A stretch of 61,041 bases of DNA from an uncultured Clostridia bacterium (GCA_947364045.1 CANARN010000006.1:1-61041), one strand, 5' to 3'; shown: positions 35,254 through 44,823, counted from the first letter of the stretch. Made by a program: numbers and translations. Notes: generated by a model not told the origin, from the letters alone.

Positions 35254-37935
35254 ATGAAAAAAATCAAAATCAGCAGTAAAGCTAAAGCGGGGCTTTGGAA
35301 AACAGTAAAGATTCTTCTTTCCGTTTTACTTTCACTGTGCATTTTACTTTCTGCCGTATACGGCACATTTACACTTTACAAAAATTCCTTAAAAGGAGAT
35401 TACAAGCTTTTGAAAGGTGACACAAAAAAGGCTTTCGCTACCGAATTCAGCGAAGTGAAAGAATATTCAAAAACTAAAACCGCAGGAAGATATTGGCGTG
35501 ACGGTATGATAGGCGGCAACGGAAAGCTCGGGTTTGTAACATCAGGCTCGCCGTACAGCGACACAATTATCTATCAGAATGTTGACTACATAATGCCGTC
35601 TGACCGTGACAGATTCAATATGCCTGACCTCACCTTTGAACTCCATAGCACCAAGCAGAAAATCATAAATCTTGACGGAAGTCTTTGCGTTTCGGGCTGC
35701 GGAGAATGGAATTACGGCTACGCCTTCCACCCGGGTCAGCAATTAAGACTTACTCAGGAAGACAAACACACCTTCTTTAAAGACTATATCCGTTGGACAG
35801 ACTACGAAACAGGTGAAGTCGGCGTTTCATACCGCGACAAAAACGGTACTTGGGAGCGAACCACATTCACCTCAAGAACAGATGACGTAACGGTTACCAA
35901 AATTTCCAAATCGTCAGACAGCGCAAAAATCAATATGACGCTCTCCCTCGACGATTTAAGCGGAATGTATAAATTCGGCAACGGCTACGAAAAGGATATG
36001 CAGTATAAAAAAATCGTTTCCGATGACGCATCTGTAATTACTCTCGTTTCACACTACCCGTCTTATGAGCTTTCATCGCTTAAAGACGGCGGCTGGGCAG
36101 GCGTAACCTATGTTGTAACAGTCGGCGGAACAAAAGAAAAGATTTCTTTGGAATCTAAAAAAGACGAAAAAGTAAATGTGAGCGAAAAGAACCCTGCGGT
36201 AAAAATTACAGACGCCGAAGAGGTTTACCTTATCACCAAAAACGACCGCACATTTAATATGGGTAAAATCGAAGATTTTGCTGCTTCAGCGTCTTATGAG
36301 CTTACAGACTCTCTTTTAAAGGATTGCAAGACCGTTGCGGAAAAATACACTGCAAACGGCAAATTTGATTACAGCGCCGCATTAGCTCCCAGCGCAAAAA
36401 TTCATTCGGAAATGTTTAACCGTGTGTCATTTACCTTGGGTGAAGGCGAAAATGAAATGAGATATCTTTCCAACGAAGAGCTGCTTACCAAGCAGACATT
36501 CTCACGGAATATCAACGACGCTTTGATGGAAAGAATTTATATGCAGGCGCGCTATGCCGCAATTTGCGCAAGCGGATACTCTATGACACGCCTTTCGGGA
36601 ATGTGGACAGGTGAATGGAATCCCGGCTGGAGAAGCGAATATACAATGGACGCCAACGTAAATCTTCAGTCATCGGGAATGAACACTGCAAATCTTATTG
36701 AGTTCAGCGAAGGCTACGTTAAATTTATTCTCAGACAAACTGATGATTGGGAAATAAATGCCGAAAAATGCTACGGTATGCACGACGCTTTAATGGCGCC
36801 TGTTAACTGTGACGGCGACGGCGCTCTCGGAGCTGAATACTGTCAGGAATATCCGTTCCAGTATTGGAACGCGGGTACGTCATGGATGCTTCAGCCGATT
36901 TTTGAAATGTATCAGTGCTACGGCAATGTTACATTCAAGGGTGATGACGGCAAGGCTTTAAGACTTCTTGAAGACGTTTTAGTACCGCTTCTTACAAAGC
37001 AGTCTAATTTCTGGGAGCAACTCGTTTCCCCCGAATATTATACCGACACAGACGGTAACGCCAAATATGAAAAGGGTAAAACCGAACTTAATGACGGTGA
37101 AAAATATCTGATTATCCCCTCCTATTCTCCCGAAAACACAACGGGTGGCTCAGTTTACAACTCAACTCTCGCGGCAAATGCGGCTATTGACATTGCGGCG
37201 GCAAAAAGCGGTCTTCAAATGACAATCGACTGTGAAAACGACGCAAAGCTTGAGGGCTATGAAGAAAGAGTTGCAAAATGGACCGAATTACTCGGTAAAA
37301 TGCCCGATTACAGATATGACAGCACGGGAGCTATCAAGGAATGGTGCGCTAATCAGTATGAGGAAAACAACCGTCACCGCCACATAAGCCACCTTTACTG
37401 CGCTTGGCCTCTTACACAGACTCAGCATAACGAGGAGCTTGCAAAAGCGTGCCTTCAGGCAGTAAATAACCGTGAAAAAGAAAACAGCGCTTCTCACGGC
37501 TTTGTGCATCAGGCTCTTGTATTTGCAAGGCTTAAGCAGAGTGAAAACGTTTACGGTCTTGTTCACAGCTTACTCAAGAGCAACATTTGCTATACATCTC
37601 TTATGACAGACCACAATACGAACAGAGGCTCCGATACATACTGCACAGACACTCTGCTCGGACTTATAGGCATTGTAAACGAATCGCTTCTTTATTCAAA
37701 CACGGGTGAAATTGAAATTTTACCTGCTCTTTCAAGCAAATGGACTAAAGGCGAAATTACAGGTCTTTCGACGAGAACGGGCGCAACTGTTTCAATTAAA
37801 TGGGCTGACGGCAAGGCAACGGCGCAAATAACATCAAGCATTGACCAGACAATAGCGGTTTCCTGTGCGGGCGGCGAAGCGCAAAGCATTGCCCTCTCCA
37901 AAGGTGAAACAAAAACGGTTGAATTTACATTTTAA
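35254..37935 (+). CDS. membrane-anchored GH95-like alpha-L-fucosidase
   Basis: 893 residues from ATG 35254 (AAGGGGG 7 bases upstream). A basic start and one hydrophobic segment (LLSVLLSLCILLSAVYGTF, about 22-40) suggest a signal anchor. The N-terminal beta-domain covers about 70-330 and the (alpha/alpha)6 barrel about 380-800, with SEYTMDANVNLQSSGMNTANL near 465 (the NxN pair of GH95) and RHRHISHLY near 710. A C-terminal beta-domain ends LPALSSKWTKGEITGL.... The usual IDGNFG catalytic region reads CTDTLLG here, keeping the Asp. GH95 enzymes release fucose or galactose from host or plant glycans. It has no dockerin, unlike the adjacent giant protein. Specificity is uncertain because of the divergence. 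Confidence 0.78.
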   Translation: MKKIKISSKAKAGLWKTVKILLSVLLSLCILLSAVYGTFTLYKNSLKGDYKLLKGDTKKAFATEFSEVKEYSKTKTAGRYWRDGMIGGNGKLGFVTSGSPYSDTIIYQNVDYIMPSDRDRFNMPDLTFELHSTKQKIINLDGSLCVSGCGEWNYGYAFHPGQQLRLTQEDKHTFFKDYIRWTDYETGEVGVSYRDKNGTWERTTFTSRTDDVTVTKISKSSDSAKINMTLSLDDLSGMYKFGNGYEKDMQYKKIVSDDASVITLVSHYPSYELSSLKDGGWAGVTYVVTVGGTKEKISLESKKDEKVNVSEKNPAVKITDAEEVYLITKNDRTFNMGKIEDFAASASYELTDSLLKDCKTVAEKYTANGKFDYSAALAPSAKIHSEMFNRVSFTLGEGENEMRYLSNEELLTKQTFSRNINDALMERIYMQARYAAICASGYSMTRLSGMWTGEWNPGWRSEYTMDANVNLQSSGMNTANLIEFSEGYVKFILRQTDDWEINAEKCYGMHDALMAPVNCDGDGALGAEYCQEYPFQYWNAGTSWMLQPIFEMYQCYGNVTFKGDDGKALRLLEDVLVPLLTKQSNFWEQLVSPEYYTDTDGNAKYEKGKTELNDGEKYLIIPSYSPENTTGGSVYNSTLAANAAIDIAAAKSGLQMTIDCENDAKLEGYEERVAKWTELLGKMPDYRYDSTGAIKEWCANQYEENNRHRHISHLYCAWPLTQTQHNEELAKACLQAVNNREKENSASHGFVHQALVFARLKQSENVYGLVHSLLKSNICYTSLMTDHNTNRGSDTYCTDTLLGLIGIVNESLLYSNTGEIEILPALSSKWTKGEITGLSTRTGATVSIKWADGKATAQITSSIDQTIAVSCAGGEAQSIALSKGETKTVEFTF

Positions 37936-37964
37936 GCTTAATTACATTTAAACTCACACGCAAA

Positions 37965-38000
37965 AACGGCAGTTCATTTTTTGAACTGCCGTTAACTTTT
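37965..38000. terminator. bidirectional terminator after the GH95-like gene
   Basis: AACGGCAGTTCA (37965-37976) pairs with TGAACTGCCGTT (37982-37993); T-rich on the plus side and CGTTTTTGCG on the minus side. Confidence 0.8.
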
Positions 38001-38013
38001 GTTTATTTTTCTG

Positions 38014-39144
38014 TCACATTAAAAGCCACGCTAAATCGGTGCTTGTTGAAATGTTTTCCGCTCCGAACATAAAGAGCGCCTCGGTAAACTGCTCCTCTTT
38101 TGCAAGCTTATTTAACGATTTCTTGTAATAACGCAAATCAATCATTACTATTTCTTCATAATTCTCTGCCGCAAAGGTTGCAAAGCAATGAGCGTAAGAA
38201 TCCTTTATCAAAAGCAATTTTTTACCGTTATGTACGCTTTCGTTGCGTATTCTTACAAATGCGTGGTTACCGTCAAGAAAAACGGGATATTTATCCTTCT
38301 CTTCCAGATGCTGTTCAAAATAAAGACTGCCATACTCCTTTGCACCCTTACCGTCGTCAATTATCACGGTATATTTATTACCTGAGTCACATCCGTAAAT
38401 TTCAACGGCATCGCTTTTCGTAAGCCAAAATCCGCTTTTGGAATAAGTTGTGCCGTAAAAACCGTCTGTACTGTTCAATAATGAAAAAGACTGTTTTTCA
38501 TTACCCGTTACTTTGCAAAACTCATCATAAACAAGCATTGACCCCTTACTTGTTAAATGGTGGTCGGTTTTATAATAAATCTGCGTATCGTTCTTTCGGC
38601 TTTCAAACGTGTTTCTGATGTCAATAAAGTCCGCACTTTTGACGGTGCTTTTCACACAGTCAAAAATTGCTCCGTCTTTATATTCTTTATGATTTAACGG
38701 CAGTTTATCTGAAAGAATGCAGCCGGCTTCAGGAATAATAATCACATTTGACGGCAATCCTGTTCTGTCAATAAATTTTTCGATATAGCCTGCATTTTTA
38801 GTGCATTTGCTCTCATCAAATTTTGACGGCGCAGTTATAAGGTACCCGTCTTTAGCGTTGTAAATCCCGTTTTCGCCCGTTTTGCCGAGGGCGAGTCCGA
38901 AATATGCGTCAATGCCGATAAATGCATCTCTAAACGGGAAACGGTCTGAAAGATATTTTTCCAAGCCGTCGGTAAATTCTCCGTTTTGCGCCGTTTCAGC
39001 GGTAAGCTTAGGAAATTTAGCCAATACACGCTTTTCGGTTTCGGAAAAATCCTTTTTCGGCATACAGACAAGCATAATTACAAATGAGAATATGAATAAA
39101 AGAAATACGCACGGAAGTATTCTGTTTTTTGCTTTTTCACTCAT
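38014..39144 (-). CDS. DHHW/AlgX-AlgJ-type O-acetylation protein
   Basis: 376 residues from ATG 39144 (AGAGGTGAG just upstream). One N-terminal membrane segment (ILPCVFLLFIFSFVIMLVCM) then an SGNH-like ectodomain with the DHH motif in YYKTDHHLTSKG near 193 and a late serine motif LLIKDSYAHCFATF near 315-330. This is the partner protein that works with MBOAT acyltransferases in adding acetyl groups to surface polysaccharides. The MBOAT gene lies 12 bases upstream. Confidence 0.85.
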   Translation of the reverse strand: MSEKAKNRILPCVFLLFIFSFVIMLVCMPKKDFSETEKRVLAKFPKLTAETAQNGEFTDGLEKYLSDRFPFRDAFIGIDAYFGLALGKTGENGIYNAKDGYLITAPSKFDESKCTKNAGYIEKFIDRTGLPSNVIIIPEAGCILSDKLPLNHKEYKDGAIFDCVKSTVKSADFIDIRNTFESRKNDTQIYYKTDHHLTSKGSMLVYDEFCKVTGNEKQSFSLLNSTDGFYGTTYSKSGFWLTKSDAVEIYGCDSGNKYTVIIDDGKGAKEYGSLYFEQHLEEKDKYPVFLDGNHAFVRIRNESVHNGKKLLLIKDSYAHCFATFAAENYEEIVMIDLRYYKKSLNKLAKEEQFTEALFMFGAENISTSTDLAWLLM

Positions 39145-39156
39145 TTTTCTCACCTC

Positions 39157-40554
39157 TTAAAATCTGAAATAAAGGAACGGATTATACCCTGATCGCAGGA
39201 GCGACGCCGTACAAAGAGTTAAAACCGCAAGCACTGCAATCGCTTCGAAAATCGGGAAAAGCTTCATTTTGCTCATCTTGAAATAAAGCTTTCTTATCAC
39301 AGGCAGTGATGCAAAAACTGCAATACACAAAACAGGCAAGGATGACACAATAAAGCTGAGCAAATCCGAATCTGTCCCGAAAGCTGCAAAGCCGAACATT
39401 CCGCCTATATATTTTAAAATATCCGCAACCGATGAGAAATCAAAGATTACCCAACCGATAATCACAAAAAACATTGTGTAAATATGTGAAAATACTTTCG
39501 GTATTTTCTTTAACAGCTTTAGCGTAAAGAACTTTTCAACAGTCAGCAAAACACCGAAATATACGCCCCAAAGAACAAAATTCCACGAAGCCCCGTGCCA
39601 AAGACCCGTAAGCGCCCAAACAATGAAGATGTTAAGGCACTGTCTGCCTTTTCCCTTGCGGTTGCCGCCGAGAGGAATGTAAACATATTCCCGAAACCAC
39701 GTTCCGAGGGAAATGTGCCACCTTCTCCAAAATTCTGTTATGCTCTTTGAAATATACGGATAGTCAAAGTTTTTGACAAAACTGAAGCCGAACATATTGC
39801 CGAGTCCTCTTGCCATATCGCTGTAACCGCTGAAATCAAAATAAATCTGCAACGTAAATGCAATTATTCCGACCCAGTGACCGAGAACTCCTGCGCCGTC
39901 CCCCGCGAATTTCAGCTCATTCCAAATAAGCCCCATTTCGTTTGCAATAAGCACTTTTTTGGCAAGTCCCAAGGCAAAAAGGCGTACGCCGCCCGAAAAA
40001 AGCGCCGTACTCTCGCGCCGTTCTGTCAACTGATTTTCAATGTCAACATAACGTACAATCGGTCCGGCTATCAGCTGAGGGAAAAGCGAAACGAAGGTTC
40101 CGAAACTGACAATATTTTTCTGAGGTTTACAGTTACCGTTATAAACATCAATAACGTAAGACATTGTTTGAAAGGTGTAAAACGAAATGCCGATAGGCAG
40201 AGCAATTTCAGGGTTGGGCAAAAAGGAGAACACAGGCAGATTTCTGAGTGTGCCGACAATAAGACCAGCATATTTAAAATATCCCAAAAGCGCAATGTTT
40301 ACAATTACACAAAAAATGAGTACAGTCTTTGAAGCCTTGTTTTTACCGTAAAGTTTGCCTAAAGCCAAACCGCACACATAGTTAAAAATAATCGAAAAAA
40401 GCATCAGCAAAATAAAAACAGGTTCGCCGTAGCCGTAAAAGAACAGACTGAATACCAAAAGAACAAAATTACGGAACTTTTTCGGAACAATGTAATAAAC
40501 TGCCAATACTGTTGCTAAAAAGCCGAATAAAAACGGAATACTTGAAAAAACCAC
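39157..40554 (-). CDS. MBOAT O-acyltransferase (AlgI/DltB family)
   Basis: 465 residues from GTG 40554 (GGAGG 8 bases upstream). About 11 membrane helices. The family signatures are clear: SKSITEFWRRWHISLGTWFREYVY near 270-293 (FWRRWH) and LTGLWHGASWNFVLWG near 318 with the catalytic His. It carries acetyl groups across the membrane for transfer to an extracytoplasmic polysaccharide by the DHHW protein encoded downstream. A hairpin terminator lies just before its ribosome binding site. Confidence 0.92.
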   Translation of the reverse strand: MVFSSIPFLFGFLATVLAVYYIVPKKFRNFVLLVFSLFFYGYGEPVFILLMLFSIIFNYVCGLALGKLYGKNKASKTVLIFCVIVNIALLGYFKYAGLIVGTLRNLPVFSFLPNPEIALPIGISFYTFQTMSYVIDVYNGNCKPQKNIVSFGTFVSLFPQLIAGPIVRYVDIENQLTERRESTALFSGGVRLFALGLAKKVLIANEMGLIWNELKFAGDGAGVLGHWVGIIAFTLQIYFDFSGYSDMARGLGNMFGFSFVKNFDYPYISKSITEFWRRWHISLGTWFREYVYIPLGGNRKGKGRQCLNIFIVWALTGLWHGASWNFVLWGVYFGVLLTVEKFFTLKLLKKIPKVFSHIYTMFFVIIGWVIFDFSSVADILKYIGGMFGFAAFGTDSDLLSFIVSSLPVLCIAVFASLPVIRKLYFKMSKMKLFPIFEAIAVLAVLTLCTASLLRSGYNPFLYFRF

Positions 40555-40566
40555 CTGTCTAACCTC

Positions 40567-40606
40567 CAAAAAACAAGAAAAGCGTGTGCTGAAAAATGGC
40601 ACACGC
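40567..40606 (-). terminator. terminator or attenuator between the lipoprotein and MBOAT genes
   Basis: Minus strand: GCGTGTGC (40606-40599) pairs with GCACACGC (40589-40582), followed by TTTTCTTGTTTTTT. The MBOAT ribosome binding site begins directly after it, and no separate promoter is apparent, so the MBOAT-DHHW pair may depend on read-through. Confidence 0.7.
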
Positions 40607-40627
40607 AAAAAGAACGCTTATACAGCC

Positions 40628-41128
40628 TTATTTATTAAACGAGTCCTCAAAAATCTTTTCCATCTGCGCGTGCTTTGCGGAAATAAACAAAGCTAAATAG
40701 TTATCTTTTTCAATTATTTTACACTCCTGCGCAAGAGCGTAATTTTCAGCGTCATAATTCTGTGACTGAACCTTAACATCGTCAAGATGTGAGCTGAGCT
40801 TGCCTGTAATGCGCATCCTTGCGCTCTCATTTGCCGCTTTAAGCAAAATTACCTCGTCAGGAAATGTGCCGTCTAAGGTAGTAACGCAAACAGCCTCGGA
40901 AACATCCGCCGGGTCAATATCATAAAGCTCGCAAAGCCTTTCAGCGTCTATTTCAAGCGGGTCTTTAAGCGCCGCCTGTTCAACAATTGCATTTTTAACA
41001 GCATTTATATCAATCGTAACCTCGCTCACAGCCTTGTCTGAGGGCTTATCCTCCGCAGGCTTTTCAGTGCATGAAGCAAAAGCAAATATAACGGTTAAAG
41101 CAAGAATTACAGTTAAAAATTTTTTCAT
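40628..41128 (-). CDS. DUF4358 lipoprotein
   Basis: 166 residues with a lipoprotein signal: LALTVIFAFASC ends in a lipobox with Cys20. A Lys/Glu-rich linker leads to the DUF4358 domain (about 38-160), of unknown function and often next to MBOAT or SGNH surface-modification genes in clostridia. It precedes the MBOAT gene with a terminator between. ACAGGAG lies before the ATG. Confidence 0.85.
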   Translation of the reverse strand: MKKFLTVILALTVIFAFASCTEKPAEDKPSDKAVSEVTIDINAVKNAIVEQAALKDPLEIDAERLCELYDIDPADVSEAVCVTTLDGTFPDEVILLKAANESARMRITGKLSSHLDDVKVQSQNYDAENYALAQECKIIEKDNYLALFISAKHAQMEKIFEDSFNK

Positions 41129-41165
41129 ATTTTACTCCTGTCAAAAAACAATAATCTATTTAATT

Positions 41166-41195
41166 ATTATACATATTTGTACTTGTTTTTGTCAA
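41166..41195 (-). promoter_or_regulatory. promoter of the DUF4358-MBOAT-DHHW unit
   Basis: Minus strand: TTGACA (41195-41190), 18-base spacer, TATAAT (41171-41166), about 37 bases before the start codon. Confidence 0.75.
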
Positions 41196-41229
41196 TAGAA
41201 AAACATCATATTCTGTCGAAAAAGCAAAG

Positions 41230-41260
41230 AAAAACGCACGCCGAAAAGACGCACGTTTTT
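41230..41260 (-). terminator. terminator of the SGNH esterase gene
   Basis: Minus strand: AAAAACGTGCGTC pairs with GGCGTGCGTTTTT (with G-T pairs) over a 5-base loop, followed by CTTTGCTTTTT. Confidence 0.7.
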
Positions 41261-41313
41261 AAATTGCCGTTATTGGTAAAATCAGTATAAATTTTACATA
41301 AAAATCGCACAAA

Positions 41314-42300
41314 TCACGGGGTATGCGTAAGAAGATAGTCAATCCACGCCTTGCAACCTGCATTGGTAAAATGAAGACCCATACCGTCCGGGTCACCGCA
41401 GTAATCTCTCTTGAGATAACCGTTATCGTCATACATTACCTCAGAAACATTTACAAAATACCAGCCTCTTTTCTCAGCTAAGGCTGCCAGCTTTTTGTTA
41501 TACTCATAAATAGTTTTATTGTTAAGCTTGCCTTCTTTCGCAACAGATGATTTACTGCCCTTTATAAGAGGAGTTACGGACTGAACGTAAATTTGAACAT
41601 TCGGGGATTTTTTCAAAATATTGTTGCACAGCTTTTCAAAATTCTTAATTCCGTTTTTAGAACCGACTGCATTTATGTCATTCATACCGAGCATTATGTA
41701 GACCTTTTTAACGCCCTTCATCTGCGCTATTGAATCCTCTACCTTTTGCTTTTTGCCCTTATATTTCGGGTGAACAGACCTGTCGCTTACATCCCAAAGC
41801 GCATTGGTTGCGCTCAGACTTCCCGCTGTTAAAAACTGTGCTTTTCCAAGCCTGTCAACCGATGATTCATACATAGTAAGCTTAAGACTTACGGAATCTC
41901 CTACAAAAACAGCATCGTCAAACCAGCTTCCCGAAACTGCCGTATTTTTCGGCAGCGCGCCTGCAATTTTGTGTCCGGGAGAAAATGTGTAGTCCTCAGA
42001 CGGCTTGTACGGCTTTGTAGGCTTTTCAGGCTTGCTTGTATTTGGCTCAGGCTCAGGCTTCGGAGCAGGCTTTTGAGTTGTAGTTTCTTTTGTTGCCGTT
42101 TCGGGCTTTGATTCCGTAGCCGATTCCGTCAAGGCTTCGGTTGTACTCTGCGTACTGCTTTCCGAAATTTTACTCTGCCCGGAAGCTTTTACAGGCGGAT
42201 TGTTTCTTTTATTTCTTAATACTATTACTGACGCGCAGGTCAGGCATAAACACAAAAATACCGCCACTGTCGCAATAACAATTTTCTTCGATTTGTTCAT
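41314..42300 (-). CDS. membrane-anchored SGNH/GDSL hydrolase
   Basis: 328 residues from ATG 42300. An N-terminal membrane segment (IVIATVAVFLCLCLTCASVIVL) is followed by a Ser/Thr/Glu then Pro/Lys-rich stalk to about 120, and the SGNH domain: block I FVGDSVSLKL near 138 (Ser), block III MLGMNDIN near 205 (Asn) and block V DGMGLHFTNAG near 302 (Asp and His). It probably removes acetyl or other acyl groups from wall or capsule polysaccharide, balancing the MBOAT system next door. AAAGGAGC lies 11 bases before the ATG. Confidence 0.87.
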   Translation of the reverse strand: MNKSKKIVIATVAVFLCLCLTCASVIVLRNKRNNPPVKASGQSKISESSTQSTTEALTESATESKPETATKETTTQKPAPKPEPEPNTSKPEKPTKPYKPSEDYTFSPGHKIAGALPKNTAVSGSWFDDAVFVGDSVSLKLTMYESSVDRLGKAQFLTAGSLSATNALWDVSDRSVHPKYKGKKQKVEDSIAQMKGVKKVYIMLGMNDINAVGSKNGIKNFEKLCNNILKKSPNVQIYVQSVTPLIKGSKSSVAKEGKLNNKTIYEYNKKLAALAEKRGWYFVNVSEVMYDDNGYLKRDYCGDPDGMGLHFTNAGCKAWIDYLLTHTP

Positions 42301-42484
42301 TAAAAAATATGCTCCTTTGAAAAATACAGTCGAAATATAGTACAATAAAATATTATACACCGTAACTTATCATTTTCAATAGGAAAATGCAGAAAAAACA
42401 ACAAAATTTCCCGGAAATAAAAGCATATTTTTGTTTCAAAGACCGCTGTAAAAAAAGGCTGTAAAAAACTTACTTTTTTTTAAT

Positions 42485-44110
42485 CTATTCTACCGTAACA
42501 TTCTCACAGTTTTTAGTTTTTATCAGCTCCGGAGCAGACAAAACAATGTTATCGATAAATTTCAAATTTGAAGATGATTTCGCATAAAAGCACTCTTTTT
42601 CACATTTCTTAAATGTGTTGTTTAAAACCTTTATATTCTTGTGAACAGCGCCTGCGTGCACTGAATTTTCAGGCTTAATCATTATTCCGTGTTCGCCGCA
42701 ATAATCAAACACATTGTTCTTCACGGTAACATCGGTACACATTCCGCTCTCATACCAGCTTGACGCATCGTCAGAGAAAAGAATTCCGCTCATACCGTTC
42801 ACGTAAAAATGATTGTCCTCAACCGTTGTTTTGCCGCGGGTGGTAATAAGCAGTCCGCGGGTTACAATCCGATGAATTTCATTTCGGGCAAAGGTAAGAC
42901 GCGGGCAGGCGGAAACATTTTCTATCATCATACACTTTTCGGGAATATCCCCCGAAAGCGTTAATTCAATTGTTGTTTCATCAATAAGCCTTGAAGAAAC
43001 CACCTCGCTTTTCCCCTTTTCAAGAAGCGTCAGTTTGTCAATAAACGCCGCAGTATCTCCGCTTCTGAACGGATTATACCCGTGAGACTGAGGGTGCATA
43101 AACTTAACATAAGCCTTATTGCCGCTGATATTTTCAACCTTAAAATGAAAGCCGTGGCAGTTAAGGCAGTCGTCGCCTGCGCCGTCAAACACGCAGTCTG
43201 TAACACTGAACTCGCCTCTGCACATACAGGCTTGAATGAAATCGGCAACAGACGTTACAAAATGCTCCTTTTTAGGCGTGCAGTCAAGCTCTTTAAGAAA
43301 AATATTCTCAGAACACTGGCAAACAACGGCCAAAGAATAATTAAAATGCTGAGCAATGTTTTGCAGTGTGACATTTTTGCAGTTATCAATAAAAATTCCT
43401 GCATACTGACGGCGGTTGTCAAAAATGTAATATATATCCCCCTCTTTAAAGCCGCCCGTTGAAAAATAATATGCCCTGAGCGTTTTTGAGTCTGTCATTT
43501 TAAGCTTTAAAGCAGTTGCCAGCGGATGCCTTGCCCGCACATTATTTTCACGGTTTTCAGCCGAAACCTTATTCGCCCACCAGCAAACCTTTGCCTTAGC
43601 TTTTATATTGGCTTCAAAGCCGTCGCCTTTATAAATGACGGTGCCTTTTTTAAATACGAAATCTTCATTTTCGTCAAGCTCAAAATCAACGTAATACTTA
43701 CCCTTTGCGGCAATTTTAAGCTGATGAAAATCAGGCTTGTCCGTATCTATCGTAAGATTTTTCAAAACGAAATTTTCACAATTTGCTACAACGCAGTTTG
43801 TCACTTTGCCGCTGATAACAAATTCTGCACCGCCGCCGTCTACCGTCAAATTATCAATGCCGTCAAAGTAAAGAGCTACAGGAGCCTCATGCGGTGTTTC
43901 CTTTCGTGAATACTCTCTGTCACCTGCTGTATTGGTAATGTAAAGCATACGCTTTTTAAGGGCGCTCGCCTTAATGTAATAAGTTCCTTTTTGAAATCTG
44001 ATAATTTTTTCCGATTTATCACGCGGAATGCTTTCAATAAATTTTTCAAGCTTTTCCCCGCATTCGCTTTCGGGCAAAATTCCGTAATCCCAAGCATTAA
44101 ATTCCTTCAT
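42485..44110 (-). CDS. GH110-like right-handed beta-helix protein (alpha-1,3-galactosidase type)
   Basis: 541 residues without a signal peptide. The start is ATG 44110, 7 bases after ACGGAG; an ATG at 44116 is too close to it and overlaps the stop of the amidase gene. Parallel beta-helix repeats run through the protein (NCENFVLKNLTIDT; NCKNVTLQNIAQHF; NNVFDYCGEHGIMIKPEN). The DGAGDDCLNCHGFHFKV stretch near 320 resembles the acidic active-site region of GH110 enzymes that remove terminal alpha-1,3-galactose. The coupling with an amidase gene is unusual. No export signal is visible, so substrate would have to be intracellular, or export is by another route. Confidence 0.7.
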   Translation of the reverse strand: MKEFNAWDYGILPESECGEKLEKFIESIPRDKSEKIIRFQKGTYYIKASALKKRMLYITNTAGDREYSRKETPHEAPVALYFDGIDNLTVDGGGAEFVISGKVTNCVVANCENFVLKNLTIDTDKPDFHQLKIAAKGKYYVDFELDENEDFVFKKGTVIYKGDGFEANIKAKAKVCWWANKVSAENRENNVRARHPLATALKLKMTDSKTLRAYYFSTGGFKEGDIYYIFDNRRQYAGIFIDNCKNVTLQNIAQHFNYSLAVVCQCSENIFLKELDCTPKKEHFVTSVADFIQACMCRGEFSVTDCVFDGAGDDCLNCHGFHFKVENISGNKAYVKFMHPQSHGYNPFRSGDTAAFIDKLTLLEKGKSEVVSSRLIDETTIELTLSGDIPEKCMMIENVSACPRLTFARNEIHRIVTRGLLITTRGKTTVEDNHFYVNGMSGILFSDDASSWYESGMCTDVTVKNNVFDYCGEHGIMIKPENSVHAGAVHKNIKVLNNTFKKCEKECFYAKSSSNLKFIDNIVLSAPELIKTKNCENVTVE

Positions 44111-44112
44111 TT

Positions 44113-44823
44113 TCATTCTCCGTTCATTTCGAGTAATGTCATTTCTATTCCGTCGGCTATTGCAGCCGCTAAAACCGTAAGATTTCCGTCAAACTGTTCA
44201 TTGTCTTCTTTGCTTGATATAAATCCGATTTCCGCCAGCACCGACGGCATTTTTGAACAGCGGTTGACATAATAGTTTTTATCTGCGCCCTCTCGGTAGC
44301 CCGTATGTATTCCCCTTGACGTGTCAGCGCCTGCAAGCTCAAGGCTTTGCAAAATATTCTCAGCAAGCAGTCTGTCGTCTGAGGGATTCATACTGTGAAT
44401 CCACATTTCGCACCCCTGCCCTGTTCCCGATGTTGAATTACGGTGAATAGAAACAAACAGCGATGCCCTTGACTTATTGGCGACCTTACACCTGTCCTCC
44501 AAAGAAATATCAATATCAGTATCTCTCGTCATCACAACAGTATAGCCTCTTTCCGCAAGCTCGTCACGCACAAGCAGAGAAAGACGCAGGGTGTCATTCT
44601 TTTCAAGTCTTTTTCCGCCCTCGCCCGTAGCTCCGGAGCTTGTTCCGCCGTGTCCGGGGTCAATACATACGGTTTTAGGGTCGGGAGTAAAATTCAGTTG
44701 ATTCAAATAATATACCGTTTCTTCTCCGCCCACTGACAAAAGTGCAATAACAGCAGAAAAGGTTAAAACAAAAATTGCCGCCAATGGAATTAAAAAGTTA
44801 AACTGCTTACGCTTTATCTTCAT
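44113..44823 (-). CDS. N-acetylmuramoyl-L-alanine amidase (Amidase_3)
   Basis: 236 residues. One N-terminal hydrophobic segment (FLIPLAAIFVLTFSAVIALL, about 9-28) anchors or exports it. The zinc-amidase domain follows: TVCIDPGHGGTSSGA near 48-62 (first zinc His), the Glu in EKNDTLRLSLLV, SLFVSIHRNS near 122 (second His), and the catalytic Glu in SVLAEIGFISS near 195. It cuts the bond between MurNAc and the stem peptide of peptidoglycan. Its stop overlaps the beta-helix gene's earliest possible start. Confidence 0.92.
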   Translation of the reverse strand: MKIKRKQFNFLIPLAAIFVLTFSAVIALLSVGGEETVYYLNQLNFTPDPKTVCIDPGHGGTSSGATGEGGKRLEKNDTLRLSLLVRDELAERGYTVVMTRDTDIDISLEDRCKVANKSRASLFVSIHRNSTSGTGQGCEMWIHSMNPSDDRLLAENILQSLELAGADTSRGIHTGYREGADKNYYVNRCSKMPSVLAEIGFISSKEDNEQFDGNLTVLAAAIADGIEMTLLEMNGE

